Position numbers and translations under genes: made by a program. Below, in pieces: positions 61,330 through 64,000 of a stretch of DNA of 64,000 nt. The stretch is from the NCBI GenBank assembly GCA_032717465.1, contig CM064665.1:24741088-24805087 (forward strand), given 5' to 3'. This DNA is from Coenobita brevimanus (lineage: Eukaryota; Arthropoda; Malacostraca; Decapoda; Coenobitidae). The notes beneath the pieces are model-generated. The model was not told where the DNA came from, made no database searches, and worked only from the letters and a program-made list of their open reading frames with translations. Position 1 is the first letter of the stretch, and each line of letters begins with the position of its first letter.

Positions 61330-61909
61330 TGTTCTATTGTTTCCGGACATATTATATAATTATATGTTATTCATAGAGATATATGTTAAGTATGGTAATG
61401 GTAAGTTTACTTGTGTGGTCGTTTCATACTTGCACACCTAGGGAAAGGGTTGCTGATTGATAATATTTTGCTTGGAACCATTTTGGCGGGCTAAGATTTC
61501 AGTCTCAGTGTGAGGGTCTTGAGTGGTGCATCATGGAGGTGGTCCGACTCTCCCAGGCTACGTCCGGTTCAGGCTAAGTGTTAAACATATTGTATCTATG
61601 CATTTTTCTTTGTTTTGGAAGGTTCTCACTCCCTTAATGTGTTTACTTTCATAAAGTGACGGCCACCGTACTAGAGTTTTCTTTTGGTTTGTAGGTGTAA
61701 TATCCTTAAGTTCATTCAGTCACCGTTAATTGTTAAGAACTTATACTTTATTTATTAAGATTATTATTACTGTATAAGTGAACCATTCTTGGTTTCCTTG
61801 CCTTCCCTATATTTAAATTTATGTAATAATACCCTTACTTTGTAATAGAAGAGTTGCCTAATGTATTGCTTAGGCCTGGTATGCGATCTGAGTACTTCTA
61901 TACGTAACA
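61330..61909 (+). repeat. LTR of a further retrotransposon
   Basis: 580 bp starting TGTTCTATTG and ending CTATACGTAACA. It is followed after 13 bases by TGGGGGCCTGTCTGGGAT (61923-61940), which resembles a tRNA-Pro primer-binding site (three mismatches to the familiar retroviral one). The second LTR and coding region are not in the window; a LINE begins at about 62105. Confidence 0.6.
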
Positions 61910-62104
61910 AGGGTGATTAAATTGGGGGCCTGTCTGGGATCGTATACTTGTTAGCGGTCAGTGGTCTTGCTCGTCACAATGCATTGCCGTGCACTTACAT
62001 GGAAGCAATGTGTAATTATGCAGTAATCTGAAGATCAAGGAAAGAATTATTTTGCCTCCCTAGTTAAGAAATTGCGATCGCTTTAATCTCTAGTGAAATT
62101 TCAT

Positions 62105-64000
62105 GTTATTACAAAGGATGAGAAAAAGGCAGAGTATAAGAGAGAAGTGGAGGAACGATTGGGCAAATATGAAATGGAGCAGATGGGAGACGTGGAAGGT
62201 GTGTGTAGGATACTTACAGAAGAAATATGTGCAGCATGTGATGTGGTGTGTGGAAGGAAGAGAAGACGGAGGGGGGTGCAAGGAACAGCGTGGTGGACTG
62301 AAGAGGTGAGACAGGCTGTGGCACAAAAGAAGAAAGCATAAAATGAATGGATGAGAAATAGGGGCGTGGAAGAAGTTGAGAGGCGAAAGAGAGAGTTATA
62401 TGTAGAAAGAAAGAGAGAGGTGAAAAGATTAGTAAGAGTAAGAAGACAGTGGATGAGGAATTTGGAAGGGATTTGAGTGTAAAGTGGAGGGACTGTAAGA
62501 AAATGTTCTGGAAAGAGGTGAAAAGAGTAAGACAGGGTGGAAGTGAAGTTAGCAGAGGAGTGAAAGATAAAAATGGTATATTACTAGTGGAGAAGGGAGA
62601 AAAAGTGAGCAGATGGAGAGAACACTTTAAGGAATTGTTGAACATAGAGGATGGAAGTAATGCGAGTATAAGTGGCTGGGGAATGGCTGGGAGAAGGAGG
62701 GAGGCGAAAAGACAGGAAGAAATCAGTAGGATAGAAGTTGTGGAAGCAATGAAGAAAGTTAAATCGAGGAAAGCCCCAGGAATTGATGGAGTGTGTGGTG
62801 AAATGCTGAAGCATGGGGGAGAGATAGTAGTAGAATGGATTTGGAAGATGTGCAGATTGGCCTGGGAGGAAGGTAGAGTCCCGGAGGATTGGAAGTCAGG
62901 TACAAAGGAAAAGGGGAAAAAGAAGTGTGTGGTAATCACAGGGGCATTTGTCTTCTTAGTATAATAGGAAAAGTGTATGGTAGGATACTTATTGACAGAG
63001 TTAAAGAAAGAACAGAGAAATTAGTTGGAGAAGAACAGGGAGGCTTTAGGAAGGGAAGAGGTTGTGTAGATCAGATATTCATTCTTAGATCTTTAGTGGA
63101 AAAGTTTCTAGAGAAGGGAAAGAAGTTGTATGCGGCTTTCATGGATTTGGAGAAAGCATATGACAGGGTGGATAGACAAGGATTGTGGAAAGCGTTAAGA
63201 ATATATGGAGTAGATGGTAAGTTGTTGAATGCTGTGAAGAGTATGTGCGATGGTGCGAAGGCTGCAGTGCGTGTGGATGGTGAACTAAGTGAATTTTTCT
63301 CTTTGAAAGTTGGGTTGAAACAGGGATGTGTCATGTCTCCATGGTTGTTCAATCTGTACATGGATGGGGTAATAAAAGAGGTAAAAGGTAGGGTTGTGGA
63401 TGATGGAGTGGCCCTGGTGAGAGAGAGTAGTGTTTGGAAACTCCCTGTACTGTTGTTTGCAGATGATATTGTGTTGTTGAGTGAAGACGAAGGGGAGCTG
63501 CAAGGCTTGGTAGATGAGTTTGGGAGAGTGTGTAAGAAACGGAATCTAAAGGTGAATGTAGGGAAGAGTAAAGTGATGGTCATTGAGAGAGGTGAAGTCA
63601 GTGAATGTACAGCGAGGTTGGATGATGAGGAATTGGAAAATGTGAGTACGTTCAAGAGTTTGGGTAGTGTGATGAGTAAGGATGGAGGTTTGGAGGGTGA
63701 AGTGCTTGAAAGGGTACAGCAGGGAAGAAAGGTTGCTGGTTCTTTGAAAGCAGTGATAAGAAACAGGGAAGTGAGCATGGAAATGAAAAATTTACTACAT
63801 GACAGTATTGTGATACCAACTCTAACGTATGGAAGTGAAGCTTGTACGTTGTTGGAAGGACACAAGTCAAGAGTGACAGCAGTGGAAATGAGTTATTTAA
63901 AAGGAGCCTGTGGAGTCACATGGAGAGACAGGCTGACGAATGAGGATATAAAGGAGCGTTGTGGTGTTGATGTGGATGTGATAGGAAGCGTTATGAGGAA
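62105..64000 (+). mobile_element. RTE-like LINE, 5'-truncated, RT open to window edge
   Basis: The linker is at 62093-62341 and 62449-62910 (APGIDGVCGEMLKHGGEI, EEGRVPEDWKSG). A 16-base deletion near 62900 shifts the frame. From about 62900 the RT frame (YKGKG ... GICLLSIIGKVY) runs without a stop to the right edge, at least 365 codons: GEEQGGFRKGRGCVDQIF, FMDLEKAYDRVD, QGCVMSPWLFNLYMDG, catalytic LLFADDIVLL (about 63455), VNVGKSKVMVI, LTYGSEACTLL. Same family as 12545-15294 but better preserved. The long antisense frame at 63071-63865 is its shadow. Confidence 0.92.

Overview
This is a eukaryotic, arthropod-like genomic window, most likely from a decapod crustacean. The evidence is one multi-exon host gene with GT-AG introns, very dense long microsatellites, several degenerate non-LTR retrotransposons, LTR retrotransposons and short DNA transposons. 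Nothing bacterial or viral-genome-like is present. The decapod call is inference from the repeat style and sulfotransferase type; no database was searched.

Layout. 1-13720 is a very large inverted repeat: left arm 1-6574, right arm 7602-13720, spacer about 1 kb. A non-LTR retrotransposon sits at each outer end, 5' end facing inward. The left arm runs off the window, so its full size is unknown. 15.3-18.6 kb holds AGGTCA-rich repeats and a degenerate Jockey-like element. About 18.9-31.9 kb, minus strand, is the one convincing host gene: a cytosolic-type sulfotransferase whose six coding exons join in frame for 326 codons; the last short exon was not found. Its introns carry an intronless cold-shock-domain ORF (22652-23713), a tRNA-like SINE, two LINE fragments, a 29-bp minisatellite and many microsatellites. 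33.7-35.0 kb is a broken relative of the cold-shock ORF.

36.4-42.7 kb is a degenerate Ty3/Gypsy element of ordinary gene order. A short TTAA-flanked (piggyBac-like) element follows, then a Jockey/CR1-like LINE (43.4-46.2 kb) containing a second copy of that TTAA element. 46.2-49.7 kb is mostly repeats and unassigned sequence. 49.7-52.1 kb is another LINE on the minus strand.

54908-61313 is a near-complete LTR retrotransposon on the minus strand with 787-bp LTRs. Its integrase lies upstream of the reverse transcriptase, the Gmr1-type order, and its Gag has a SCAN-like segment. A further LTR with a primer-binding site (61330-61940) and a LINE whose RT frame is still open at the right edge (62105-64000) finish the window.

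Apart from the sulfotransferase and possibly the intact cold-shock ORF, I see no host protein gene. Most other open frames are microsatellite translations or antisense shadows of mobile elements.
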